Below, one piece after another: positions 43,217 through 51,820 of a DNA stretch of 64,000 bases. Below the pieces are notes generated by a model, which saw nothing but the letters and a program-made list of their open reading frames with translations, was not told the origin of the DNA and searched no databases. Every line of letters begins with the position of its first letter. Position 1 is the first letter of the stretch. The stretch comes from Paracoccus denitrificans. GTDB taxonomy: Bacteria; Pseudomonadota; Alphaproteobacteria; Rhodobacterales; Rhodobacteraceae. Both the position numbers and the translations under genes were made by a program. The stretch spans positions 1 through 64,000 of the forward strand of contig VAFL01000005.1 of assembly GCA_005768755.1 (NCBI GenBank), given 5' to 3'.

Positions 43217-44530
43217 TTACTGGTTCTGCGCCTGGAATTCCTCGAGCAGCGCATTGCCGCGCTCGACCACGGAATCAAGCGCGCCCTGGGCGTCCTTAGA
43301 CCCGGCAAGCAGCTGTTCGAACTCCTCGTCGATGATGCCACGGATCTGGACGTAATTGCCGAACCGCAGACCCTTGGAGTTTTCGGTCGGCTCGTTCAGC
43401 GTGATCTGGTTCACACCGGTATCGGCGCCGGGATTTTCCGTGAAGAAGCCCGACATCTGGTCAGCCGCCGCCCGCGTGATCGGCAGATAGCCCGAGAAGG
43501 ACGCCCAATCTGCCTGCACCTCGGGGCTGGACAGATATTCGAAGAATTTTGCGGCACCGGCATATTCCTCGTCCGGACGACCCGACAGGACCCAGAGCGT
43601 GGCGCCCCCGATGATCGAGTTCTGCGGCGCGCCCTCGACATCGTCGTAATAGGGCAGCATGCCGAAGCCCAGTTCGAAATCCTTGGCATTGGCGATGACG
43701 CCCGCGCGGCTGGCCGAACTGTTCATGATCATCGCGCATTCCTGCGAATAGAACAGCGGCGCGGCATTGTCGCCACCGACAGGGCCGCCATATTTGAAGA
43801 TGCCCTCATCGGCCCATTTCTTCAGGTTTTCCCAGTGCTTGACCTGAACCGGACCATTCACGCTAAGCCGCGCGTCAACACCGCCAAACCCGTTTTCCAG
43901 CGTGCCGATCGGTTGGTTGTGCCATGCGCTCAGGTTTTCGGTCTGGATCCAGCTGATCCAGCCGGTGGTGAAGCCACAGCTGGCCGCGCCGGATTCCATG
44001 ATCTTCTTGGAAAACTCCTCCATCTCGGCCCAGGTTTTTGGCGGGGCCTCGGGATCCAGCCCGGCCTTTTCGAAGACGGATTTGTTGTAATAAAGGATCG
44101 GGGTCGAGCTGTTGAACGGCATCGACAGCATGTTGCCATCTGTGTCGGTGTAATAGCCCACGACCTGCGGCAGGAACGATTCGGGATCGAAGGCTGCGCC
44201 CTGATCGGCCATCAGCTGATAGACCGGAACGATGGCGCCCTCGGCCGCCATCATCGTTCCGGTGCCGACTTCAAAGACCTGGACGATGGCAGGCTGTTCG
44301 TTCGCGCGGAAAGCGGCGATGGCAGCCGTCATCGTCTCGGGGTAGGTGCCCTTGTAGGAGGGGACGACCGTATAATCGGACTGGCTGTCATTGAAGCCCT
44401 TAACGATTTCTTCCAGCTTGGCGCCCAGTTCGCCGCCCATGGCATGCCACCACTGGATTTCGGTTTGCGCATTGGCAGCGCCTGCGGACAAGGCCAGCAG
44501 CATTGCCGGTCCAACGAACATGTTTCTCAT
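43217..44530 (-). CDS. ugpB: sn-Glycerol-3-phosphate ABC importer, periplasmic binding protein
   Basis: UgpB captures glycerol-3-phosphate in the periplasm. The 437-residue protein has a signal peptide (MRNMFVGPAMLLALSAGAANA) and the UgpB pattern: TEIQWWHAMGGELGAKLEEI, YKGTYPETMTAAIAAFRANE, VQVFEVGTGTMMAA, MPFNSSTPILYYNKSVFEKA, CGFTTGWISWIQTENLSAWH and GGATLWVLSGR. It is the first gene of ugpBAEC. Together with GlpD it would let the cell use external glycerol phosphodiesters and G3P, and a Pho-box-like element upstream suggests control by phosphate. Confidence 0.95.
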   Translation of the reverse strand: MRNMFVGPAMLLALSAGAANAQTEIQWWHAMGGELGAKLEEIVKGFNDSQSDYTVVPSYKGTYPETMTAAIAAFRANEQPAIVQVFEVGTGTMMAAEGAIVPVYQLMADQGAAFDPESFLPQVVGYYTDTDGNMLSMPFNSSTPILYYNKSVFEKAGLDPEAPPKTWAEMEEFSKKIMESGAASCGFTTGWISWIQTENLSAWHNQPIGTLENGFGGVDARLSVNGPVQVKHWENLKKWADEGIFKYGGPVGGDNAAPLFYSQECAMIMNSSASRAGVIANAKDFELGFGMLPYYDDVEGAPQNSIIGGATLWVLSGRPDEEYAGAAKFFEYLSSPEVQADWASFSGYLPITRAAADQMSGFFTENPGADTGVNQITLNEPTENSKGLRFGNYVQIRGIIDEEFEQLLAGSKDAQGALDSVVERGNALLEEFQAQNQ

Positions 44531-44904
44531 ACAACTTCCCTCCTAGGGTTGAGATCAGTCGGCGTCGTAACGCCCCTCCGTGACAGATCTGCGACCAGTT
44601 TGTGAACAGAATGTGACAGTCTTTTACTGTTTGGTCAAAACATTGATTTTCGGCCAACAGATGTGCGGCTGGTGGCAGGAGTAACAGTCAATATTGCCCG
44701 TAAACGATTGAAATGATCATCGAATGTCGCGCCTTGCGAATCGTCGGCGAGAACGGCCTGCGCGACAACCGCTGACATTCCGGTCGAACCATTGCGCAAC
44801 GGTTGCAGGCAGTTTCTTGTGCAGGTGACGGAAGACTGAGCAGCCGCCAAGGGCAGACCGGTCCGACGCTTTGCGCCCAGTGAAATGCTGTCCGGACGGC
44901 GCGC
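44531..44904. other. Intergenic region between ugpB and TRAP operon B
   Basis: 374 bp. The part next to ugpB holds the Pho-box-like element and the ugp promoter region; the rest has no convincing gene, repeat or RNA. Short open frames here are not supported by motifs or ribosome sites. Confidence 0.5.
44601..44619 (-). promoter_or_regulatory. Pho-box-like element upstream of ugpB
   Basis: On the minus strand CTGTCACATTCTGTTCACA has two TGTCA/TGTTCA-type repeats spaced 11 bp apart, as PhoB half-sites are. A further CTGTCACGG lies nearer to ugpB. It is about 70 bp before the ugpB start. It is imperfect, so PhoB control is probable rather than proven; ugp operons are known PhoB targets in other bacteria. 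Confidence 0.45.
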
Positions 44905-46182
44905 CTACATCAAGCGATTGGGAAGCCACATCACGATTTCCGGAAAAATGATCAGCAGCGCCAGGAACAGGATCATCAGCAGGACATAAGGTGCCGAACC
45001 CGCGACGATACGGCCCATGGGTGCGGATGTGATCGCCTTTATCGTGAACAGATTCATGCCGACGGGCGGCGTGATCATCGCCATTTCCAGATTGACGACC
45101 AGCAGGACGCCATACCAGATCGGATCGATGTTCAGATGCACCATCGCGGGCAGGATGACCGGCGCGGTGATCAGGATGATGGCGACGCTTTCCAAGAACA
45201 TGCCGAGGATCATGATCATCACCATCATGATGACCACAAAGCCGATCATGCCGAAATCTGCGCCGACCAGTGCCTCGACGACCTGCTGGGGTACGCGCAT
45301 CTTCGTGAGCACGTGACTGAACACCGTCGCCCCGGCGAGGATCATGAACAGCATCGCCGACATGCGGGCGGCAGCGCCTGCCGAATCCCAGATGTCGCGC
45401 CACCCGATGCTGCGATAGACGAAGATCGTGATGATCAATGACAGCCACGCGCCGGCGGCTGCGGCCTCGGTTGCGGTGAAGATACCGGCATACATGCCAC
45501 CCAACACGCAAACCGGCATGAGAATTGCCCAGAACGACTGTCGAAGGGCACGCAGCATCTCGGCCGGGCGGGCCATTTTTTCGCGCGTCATGGTTCCTGA
45601 CATGGCCGTGCGGATCACGGCCCAAAGGATGAAGATCCCCGCCAGCGCGATCCCGGGCACAAGGCCGGCCATGAACAGCCCGCCGATCGAGGTATCCGTC
45701 GCAACACCGTAAAGGATCATCGGCCCCGATGGCGGGATCAGGATACCCAGCGTGCCGCCGGCCGCGACGACGCCATATGCCAGACGCTCGTCATAGCCAA
45801 AGCGCAGCATCTGCGGGATGGCGACCGCGCCGATGGTCATGGCAGTGGCGACGCTGGAGCCGGAGATGGCGGCAAAGAGCGTGCAGGCCAGAATGGTCGC
45901 CACGGCCAGCCCGCCGGGCAGATGCCGGGTGAAGGTATAGGCTGCGTCATAAAGATCGTCGACAACCCTTCCCTTGATCATGATGTTGGCCATGAAGCCG
46001 AACAGAGGGATCGCGACCAGCAGATAGCGGTTCACCTCGTGAAAGACGATATCGGTGATCGGCCCGAAATTCCCCTGCGTCAGCAGCAGCAAGGCCCCGC
46101 CATAAAGCGTCAGCCCGGCGAAAATCGGCAGCCCGGTGAACAGCAGGATCAGCAGCGTGGCAAGGATCGCGAAGATAATCAT
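44905..46182 (-). CDS. TRAP transporter large permease subunit (operon B)
   Basis: The 425-residue DctM-type protein has about 12 hydrophobic segments with HEVNRYLLVAIPLFGFMANI, LFAAISGSSVATAMTIGAVA, GGTLGILIPPSGPMILYGVA and NLEMAMITPPVGMNLFTIKA. The ATG at 46182 is preceded by GGAGGCTC. It is the last gene of a five-gene operon beginning with the CoA-transferase, so the substrate is likely an acid that is activated to a CoA ester. Confidence 0.93.
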   Translation of the reverse strand: MIIFAILATLLILLFTGLPIFAGLTLYGGALLLLTQGNFGPITDIVFHEVNRYLLVAIPLFGFMANIMIKGRVVDDLYDAAYTFTRHLPGGLAVATILACTLFAAISGSSVATAMTIGAVAIPQMLRFGYDERLAYGVVAAGGTLGILIPPSGPMILYGVATDTSIGGLFMAGLVPGIALAGIFILWAVIRTAMSGTMTREKMARPAEMLRALRQSFWAILMPVCVLGGMYAGIFTATEAAAAGAWLSLIITIFVYRSIGWRDIWDSAGAAARMSAMLFMILAGATVFSHVLTKMRVPQQVVEALVGADFGMIGFVVIMMVMIMILGMFLESVAIILITAPVILPAMVHLNIDPIWYGVLLVVNLEMAMITPPVGMNLFTIKAITSAPMGRIVAGSAPYVLLMILFLALLIIFPEIVMWLPNRLM

Positions 46183-46201
46183 GGCAGAGCCTCCTGCTCG
46201 G

Positions 46202-46783
46202 TCAATCACCGGCGGCGTTGTGCACTTGGGCGGTGTCGGCATTTTTCCATGCCGCCACCGTTTGCCAGATCTGCAGGATGACGACCGGCACCAGCAGGAT
46301 GCCCCCGAGCGGCAGCAGCAATTGCAACTGCCACAGCGGCAGTTCCAGATGCCCCTCGGTCAGCAGCCCGATCATTTTCGAGAACATTGCTGTCGCCCAG
46401 CCGTTGAAGATCAGCAGCAGCGCGACTGACAGGACCGCGACCGAGGACCAGATCCGGATCAGCAGCGAAAGCCTGCCACGCGCCTGGCTGGTCAGGATGT
46501 CCACCTCGATATGGCCATGTTCCTGCAGCACTTTGGGCGCGGCAAGCATGGTTATCGCTGTCAAAGACAGCGCGACCAGTTCGTCGGCCCAGGTGATCGG
46601 CGCGTTGAAGAGATAGCGCGCCATAACCGAGCCGCCGAGCAGCAGCAGATCGACCAGCACCAGTGCCGAGGCGACGGCAAATGCAGCCCGGCACATCAGG
46701 CTTACTGCGCCGTGATAGGCGCGCAGCGCCGGTGACGCATCGGCCAAAGCGGGCGCGTCGGTTTCGGGAATCGGCGCAGCCAT
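46202..46783 (-). CDS. TRAP transporter small permease subunit (operon B)
   Basis: The 193-residue DctQ-type protein has four hydrophobic segments after a ~30-residue cytosolic start. The DctQ motif is ARYLFNAPITWADELVALSL, followed by AAPKVLQEHGHIEVDIL. It lies 19 bp before DctM and 9 bp after the binding protein, in normal P-Q-M order. Confidence 0.87.
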   Translation of the reverse strand: MAAPIPETDAPALADASPALRAYHGAVSLMCRAAFAVASALVLVDLLLLGGSVMARYLFNAPITWADELVALSLTAITMLAAPKVLQEHGHIEVDILTSQARGRLSLLIRIWSSVAVLSVALLLIFNGWATAMFSKMIGLLTEGHLELPLWQLQLLLPLGGILLVPVVILQIWQTVAAWKNADTAQVHNAAGD

Positions 46784-46792
46784 CGGCCTGGC

Positions 46793-47785
46793 TCAGTCCT
46801 GCGCCAGCAGGTCAAGCAGCGTCTGCCCATCGGCGCCGGTTTCGGCAAGAAAGGCCTCACGCACCGCGGGTTGCATGACATCGCGCAAGGCGGCGGCCTG
46901 TTCGTCGGTCAAAGCACTGGCCTGCATGCCCGCGCCTGTCAGGTCCTCGATTGCTTTCGGGTCGATCCCCTCATGCGTGATGATCGAGCTTTCGACGGCC
47001 TTGTCGGCCGCATCCTGGATCGCGCTGCGTATGTCTTCGGGCAGGTCGTTCCACCATGCCGGATTCACGACCAGATTGTCGAAAGCCAGAAACATCGGCG
47101 TCGCAGTGCCATAATCCTGCACTTCATAGAACTTGCGCGAAAACGCCGCCGCCACGCCGGTCACGCCAGCGTCGATCACGCCCGTCTGAAGGGCCTGATA
47201 GACCTCGGATCCGGGCATGGTCACCGGGGTCGCGCCAAGCGCGGAAAGCCCCTCATCGAACAATGGTGTCAGACCGCGGATCTTCACACCCTTGAAATCC
47301 TCGGGCGTGGTCAGCGCCCCCTTCGCAGACGTGAATATCAGATCGTTGGTGTCCACGATCCAGCCGATATTCTGAATGCCCTTCTCGGCCATTTTCTGAT
47401 CGAGAATGGCGGCGGCTTCAGAACCCATGAAAGCCTTCTGTGCCTCTGGCGAGGTCATCAGATAGGGGATCAGCGTCACCGACATTTCCGGGATCGTGCC
47501 GCCCCATTGCAGGTTCAGAATAACGGCTGATTCCACCTCGCCCGCGGCGACTGCGGCGTGATGCTGGTTAGGCTTGTAAAGCTGGGCCGCGCCGAAGATT
47601 TGCACATCGACCGCACCGTCGGTCGCAGACTCCACGTCCTGCTCGAACTGCGCCAGGCGCACCGCAGTGTGATGGGTCGGCGGGAACTGATGGCTGAGGC
47701 GCATGACGTGATCCTGCGCCATGGCGGCACTGGCAAGCATCGCTGTGGCGGCCGCGCCGGCCAGTACAGTTGTCGTTATCTTCAT
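46793..47785 (-). CDS. TRAP transporter solute-binding protein (operon B)
   Basis: The 330-residue periplasmic receptor has a signal peptide (MKITTTVLAGAAATAMLASA, then AMA) and the family pattern MRLSHQFPPTHHTAVRLAQF, with the carboxylate-binding Arg in FKGVKIRGLTPLFDEGLSAL and SEVYQALQTGVIDAGVTG. It is only moderately similar to the receptors of operons A and C, suggesting three different ligands. It follows the lyase gene by 42 bp. Confidence 0.9.
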   Translation of the reverse strand: MKITTTVLAGAAATAMLASAAMAQDHVMRLSHQFPPTHHTAVRLAQFEQDVESATDGAVDVQIFGAAQLYKPNQHHAAVAAGEVESAVILNLQWGGTIPEMSVTLIPYLMTSPEAQKAFMGSEAAAILDQKMAEKGIQNIGWIVDTNDLIFTSAKGALTTPEDFKGVKIRGLTPLFDEGLSALGATPVTMPGSEVYQALQTGVIDAGVTGVAAAFSRKFYEVQDYGTATPMFLAFDNLVVNPAWWNDLPEDIRSAIQDAADKAVESSIITHEGIDPKAIEDLTGAGMQASALTDEQAAALRDVMQPAVREAFLAETGADGQTLLDLLAQD

Positions 47786-47827
47786 GTCTTCCTCCCTGAA
47801 GTGAAGCTGTTGATCTTGTGTCAGGCC

Positions 47828-48772
47828 TCAGGCGTCCTCCAACACCCGTGGCAGGCCTGCACGGGCCAAGGCGCCATGCAGCGGTTCATCCGGCATGGCG
47901 GCCTCGACAATCTCGCGCGCGGCGGCAAGGGCCGGGACGTCGATGCCTGTTTCGAAGCCCATTGTGTCGCACAGGAATACCATGTCCTCGAAAACCGTGT
48001 TGCCTGTCGCGCCAGGGGCGAAGGGGCAGCCGCCAAGCCCGCCCAGACAGCCGTCCAGGATCATCACACCATTGTCCAAAGCCGCCGCGCAATTGGCAAT
48101 TGCCAGCCCGCGCGTGTCGTGAAAATGCATCGAGATCGGCTGATCATCCCCCAACAGGCGGCGCAGTTCGCGCGCCATATGCGCGACCTGCGACGGCCCG
48201 CCAAAACCCACCGTATCGGCCACGGCAATCACATCCGCCCCCGCCTTTTTCGCGGCCTCGGACAGACGCAGCACCTCGCGCGGGTCTACGTCTCCCTCAA
48301 GCGAGCAACCGAAGGCCATCGCGATCCCGGCAGTCAGAACTGGAGGATCGGCGCGCCCGTCCCGGCGCTGCGCATCGACGCGGGCCAGCATCTGCACGGC
48401 CTCGTCCCGGCTGCGTCGGGTGTTGGCAAGGCTGTGGCTTTCGGTGGCGGACAGCACGAAAACGATCTCGTCCACGGTGGTCTGCAAGGCGTCCGCCACA
48501 CCGCGTTCGTTCAGCGTCAGCGCGGTCGAAAACGCGCCCGTCAGATCATCAACCGCCGCGATCATCTGGCGCAGATCGGCAAATTGCGGAAAACGCGCGG
48601 CGGGCAGGAATGAGCCGACCTCGAAATGGCGCACGCCAGCCGCATATTCGCGGCGCAGCCATTCAAGCTTTTGCGCGGTATCGGGATATTGCGAGGTCAG
48701 TTGCAGTCCGTCGCGCATACCCAGTTCGCGAAGCACGACCCGTCCTTTGGGAAACAGAACCTGCGGGTCCAT
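47828..48772 (-). CDS. Hydroxymethylglutaryl-CoA lyase family protein
   Basis: HMGL-like enzymes cleave 3-hydroxy-3-methyl acyl-CoA thioesters by retro-aldol reaction. The 314-residue product has the DRE-TIM barrel start VVLRELGMRDGLQL (normally VGPRDGLQ), ATESHSLANTRRSRDEAV and the metal-binding HFHDTRGLAIANC. The loop Cys is in GGLGGCPFAPGATGNTVFED. With a CoA-transferase just upstream, a substrate such as HMG, citramalate or a related 3-hydroxy-acid is plausible. The ATG at 48772 overlaps the preceding stop. Confidence 0.87.
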   Translation of the reverse strand: MDPQVLFPKGRVVLRELGMRDGLQLTSQYPDTAQKLEWLRREYAAGVRHFEVGSFLPAARFPQFADLRQMIAAVDDLTGAFSTALTLNERGVADALQTTVDEIVFVLSATESHSLANTRRSRDEAVQMLARVDAQRRDGRADPPVLTAGIAMAFGCSLEGDVDPREVLRLSEAAKKAGADVIAVADTVGFGGPSQVAHMARELRRLLGDDQPISMHFHDTRGLAIANCAAALDNGVMILDGCLGGLGGCPFAPGATGNTVFEDMVFLCDTMGFETGIDVPALAAAREIVEAAMPDEPLHGALARAGLPRVLEDA

Positions 48773-49953
48773 CACGCGGCCTCCGCCTTGCGGCCGGTCA
48801 CGACCTCGATCTGGGTGGCGTCCAGCCCAAGCGCGCCAAGCACCTCGTCGTTGTCGCGCCCGATCACCGGCACATCGCCGCCCCCGGTCAGCATGTTGCC
48901 GTCGACCTCGAAGGGCAGGGCCGGGGCGCGGAACGTGGTGTCTTCATAGGCCGATGTCGCGATGCCGCCCGGACGCATCACATGCGGATCGTCATACATG
49001 TCGCACGGCTTCGAGATGGGCGAGAATGGCAGGCCCGCCGCCTCGAATTGCGGGGCCAGTTCATCGACGCTGAGGCCGGCGATCTTTTCCGCAACCAGCG
49101 GGATCGTCCAGTCGCGGGCAGTGATCTGATCCATGCGGGTCTGAAGCCGCGGATCTTCCAGCAGATCGCTTAGTCCCAGCAGCTTGCAGATCGATGCCCA
49201 TTGCCCTTCGGTCACCGCTCCGACGAAGATCTGCTTGCCGTCCCTGTCGGTGAAAATGTCATAGACCGGCCAGGAAAATTCGCGTTCCGGCATCGGCGGC
49301 GGATTTTTGCCCTCAAGCTCGAACTGGACCATGTGCTGGGCCACCAGCAGCAGGCAGTTCTCGAACAGGCCGACGCGAACCTCGCGGCCCTTGCCGGTGT
49401 CCTTCCGCTCCATCAGCGCGGCCAGCACCGAAAATGCGGCGAACAGCCCGCCCATGATGTCATTGGCCGACGACCCGACCCGCAGCGGCCGGCCTGTCGG
49501 CCCGGTCATATAGGCCAGTCCGGTCATCATCTGCACCACCTCATCCAGCGCGGTGCGGTTCTGATAGGGACCCGACAGAAATCCCTTGCAGGCCGCGAAG
49601 ATCAAGCCCGGGAATTTCTGCCGCAGGGTGGCCGCATCGACCCCCGCCTTGGTCAGCGAGGCGTCGCGGAAGTTCTCGACAAAGACATCCGCCGTCGCCA
49701 GCAGCTTTTCCAGCGCCTGGCGGCCTTCCTGCGTCTTCACGTCGATGGTCACCGACTTCTTGCCGCGATTGAACAGCGGAAACATCGGGCGACCCATGCC
49801 GGTCAGCTTACGGGTGTTGTCGCCCTGGGGCGGTTCGACCTTGATAACTTCGGCGCCCAGGTAACCAAGGAACATGCCGCAGGACGGCCCCATGATCATA
49901 TGGCTCATCTCGACGACGCGGATGCCGGCCAGTGGTCTGAATGTCTGTGTCAT
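48772..49953 (-). CDS. CaiB/BaiF family CoA-transferase (type III)
   Basis: Type III CoA-transferases move CoA between acyl donors and free acids. The 393-residue product starts LAGIRVVEMSHMIMGPSCGM, then FLGYLGAEVIKVEPPQGDNT, FNRGKKSVTIDVKTQEGR, FVENFRDASLTKAGVD and the later GSSANDIMGGLFAAFSVLAA. It would activate the acid imported by the TRAP system in the same operon so that the HMGL-like lyase can cleave it. It is the first gene and is divergent from a LysR regulator. Confidence 0.88.
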   Translation of the reverse strand: MTQTFRPLAGIRVVEMSHMIMGPSCGMFLGYLGAEVIKVEPPQGDNTRKLTGMGRPMFPLFNRGKKSVTIDVKTQEGRQALEKLLATADVFVENFRDASLTKAGVDAATLRQKFPGLIFAACKGFLSGPYQNRTALDEVVQMMTGLAYMTGPTGRPLRVGSSANDIMGGLFAAFSVLAALMERKDTGKGREVRVGLFENCLLLVAQHMVQFELEGKNPPPMPEREFSWPVYDIFTDRDGKQIFVGAVTEGQWASICKLLGLSDLLEDPRLQTRMDQITARDWTIPLVAEKIAGLSVDELAPQFEAAGLPFSPISKPCDMYDDPHVMRPGGIATSAYEDTTFRAPALPFEVDGNMLTGGGDVPVIGRDNDEVLGALGLDATQIEVVTGRKAEAA

Positions 49954-50003
49954 CTGCGTATACTCCCCTTCCGCAGAAGCTAGCTGACGGCAGGGCCTCG
50001 ATG

Positions 50004-50021
50004 AATTATATTGTATAGCTA
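50004..50021. promoter_or_regulatory. AT-rich promoter/LysR-box region between the CoA-transferase and LysR genes
   Basis: AATTATATTGTATAGCTA is the only AT-rich patch in the 98-bp divergent gap. It contains TATACAAT/TATAAT-like -10 hexamers on the minus strand and a T-N11-A type imperfect dyad, as LysR targets have. It is about 50 bp from the CoA-transferase start. Weak evidence only. Confidence 0.35.
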
Positions 50022-50051
50022 CTCGATCTCGAAAATCCTGAGAGGCTGCGC

Positions 50052-50984
50052 ATGGACTTCCGCCAGATCCGCATTTTCAAGGCTGTTTTCGACGCAGGCA
50101 GCATTGTCGGCGCCGCCGATCAGGAACGCTGCGCGCCCTCGGTCATTGCGCATCATCTTGTCAATCTGGAACACCGTCTGAAACAGCCGTTGTTCGAACG
50201 TTCCTCTCGCGGCGCGGTGCCGACACCTGCGGGGCAGCATTTCTATCACCATGCGGTCGCCATTCTGCGCGCCATCGACAGCGCCGAGGGCGAGATGCGT
50301 GACCATGGCGATCGGCTGTCGGGCCGCGTCGTGCTGGGCATCGCTTTTTCGGCGGTGATGGGAATGGCCCTGCCGCTGATGCGGCGCGTTGCGGCGGATC
50401 AGCCTGAATTGCAGCTTGAAATGGCCGAAAGCGTCTCGGGCGCGACGATCGAAAGGCTGCTGGCCGCCGATATCGATCTGGCGCTGGCCTTCAATCCGCC
50501 GCGCGACCCGCGCCTGTCGCTGACGCCGCTGCTGGAGGAGGACATGATCTGCCTTGGCAAGCCCGCGCAGGTCGGCAATCCGAACCAGCCCATGTCGTTC
50601 AGCGATTTTCTGACGCATCGCTTCGTTCTGACCCGAAAGGGATCACGCGGGCGGCCGATGGCGGATGATACCGACGCGCAGAAACTGCTGGAACGCCACG
50701 CCTCCATGTTCTCGGAAAATGTGGCGGCGGCGCTTTTGTTCGTGAACAGCGGGCTGGGCGTGATGCTGGGCACGCGCGCCAATCTGGCGCATGGGGCGTA
50801 TGATGCCGATGTGATCGGTCGCGAAATCTGCGATCCCGCCATTTCGCGGACGCTGTATCTGTGCGAACGCCGGGATGCGCCGATGTCGCGATCCATGGCC
50901 TATATCCGCGATCTGATCTTGCAGATTGTAGACGCAGAGATTGCGGCGGGTCGCTGGGACTGCCGGTCGCTGCTGCAGGGCTGA
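50052..50984 (+). CDS. LysR-family transcriptional regulator
   Basis: The 310-residue product has the N-terminal helix-turn-helix (DFRQIRIFKAVFDAGSIVGA, then PSVIAHHLVNLEHRLKQPLF and PTPAGQHFYHHA). The LysR effector domain has VVLGIAFSAVMGMALPLMRR, LLAADIDLALAFNPP and LFVNSGLGVML. It is divergent from the CoA-transferase-HMGL-TRAP operon, the usual relation to its target, and convergent with the GntR gene 5 bp away. Confidence 0.92.
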   Translation: MDFRQIRIFKAVFDAGSIVGAADQERCAPSVIAHHLVNLEHRLKQPLFERSSRGAVPTPAGQHFYHHAVAILRAIDSAEGEMRDHGDRLSGRVVLGIAFSAVMGMALPLMRRVAADQPELQLEMAESVSGATIERLLAADIDLALAFNPPRDPRLSLTPLLEEDMICLGKPAQVGNPNQPMSFSDFLTHRFVLTRKGSRGRPMADDTDAQKLLERHASMFSENVAAALLFVNSGLGVMLGTRANLAHGAYDADVIGREICDPAISRTLYLCERRDAPMSRSMAYIRDLILQIVDAEIAAGRWDCRSLLQG

Positions 50985-50988
50985 GCAG

Positions 50989-51705
50989 TTATTTCGTCGT
51001 TTCGATCACGGCCCAGTAGTTGTCGATGGATTCCTGCAGATGGGCGGTCATCGCTTTTTCAGCGGCATCAGCGTCACCTTGCCGGATGGCTTCGAATATC
51101 TCGACATGGCGGCGATAGGCACGCTCGGCCGCGCCTGGCTGCTGAATGGCAACGCGGCGATGCTCGGCCAGCCAAGCTTGCACTGCGTTGTGCAATGAGT
51201 CGATGAAGACGTTGCCACTGACCTTCGCAATCGCAAGGTGGAAGTCGATGTTGGTTCTGACAAACCCTTCGGGATCGTTGATTGTTTGGCCGTTGGCCTG
51301 AAGCGCTGCTTCGATATCGGCGATCTGTTTTGCAGTCGCAGACCGCGCCGCAACGCGCGCCAGAAATCCCTCGAACAGCATTCTGGCGTCCTGCAGCTGC
51401 CGCAGTCGCTCTGGTCGTGTCAGGACAAGGCGCGCCGGCCCGCTCAGTTCCTCGATCAGACGTTCGGCGGTGGGCTCGACCACGCGCGCGCGCCGACCGT
51501 TCACCAGTTCGATCAATCCGCTTGTCTGAAGGGCGAAAAGTGCTTCGCGAATGGCCGTACGGCTGACCTCGAACCGTTCGCAAAGATCGCGCTCGGCAGG
51601 AAGGAAGTCGCCGGGCTTAAGACTGCCATCCACAATCGCAGTCTGTATCTGCTCCACCACATCCTCGTAGAGCCGTTTTTTACGGACGGGTTCGGCGTTC
51701 AGCAT
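50989..51705 (-). CDS. GntR-family (FadR subfamily) regulator
   Basis: The 238-residue product has a winged helix at the N-terminus (LYEDVVEQIQTAIVDGSLKP, GDFLPAERDLCERFEVSRTA, IREALFALQTSGLI) and a helical FCD ligand domain with FHLAIAKVSGN and the metal-binding His in RRHVEIFEAI. The ATG at 51705 follows AGAGGAGG at ideal spacing, so the longer frame to 51765 is not used. It is divergent from TRAP operon C, which it probably represses until the substrate acid binds. Confidence 0.9.
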   Translation of the reverse strand: MLNAEPVRKKRLYEDVVEQIQTAIVDGSLKPGDFLPAERDLCERFEVSRTAIREALFALQTSGLIELVNGRRARVVEPTAERLIEELSGPARLVLTRPERLRQLQDARMLFEGFLARVAARSATAKQIADIEAALQANGQTINDPEGFVRTNIDFHLAIAKVSGNVFIDSLHNAVQAWLAEHRRVAIQQPGAAERAYRRHVEIFEAIRQGDADAAEKAMTAHLQESIDNYWAVIETTK

Positions 51706-51748
51706 CAAGGCCTCCTCTGCTGTCCGGCAGGTTAGCAGCGCCCTGTCA

Positions 51749-51775
51749 TTGATTCCACCTTTCATTTGGTATAAT
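51749..51775 (+). promoter_or_regulatory. Promoter of TRAP operon C overlapping a GntR-type site
   Basis: A perfect TATAAT -10 (51770-51775) lies about 45 bp before the dctP start, with TTGATT 15 bp upstream as a weak -35. The flanking TTTGGTATAATAGGTAG contains a TGGT...(A)GGT element with partial symmetry that could be bound by the divergent GntR protein. Confidence 0.5.
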
Positions 51776-51820
51776 AGGTAGACAGCTGATGGGGAGAATC
51801 AGCGTCGAGGGAGGAACGAC

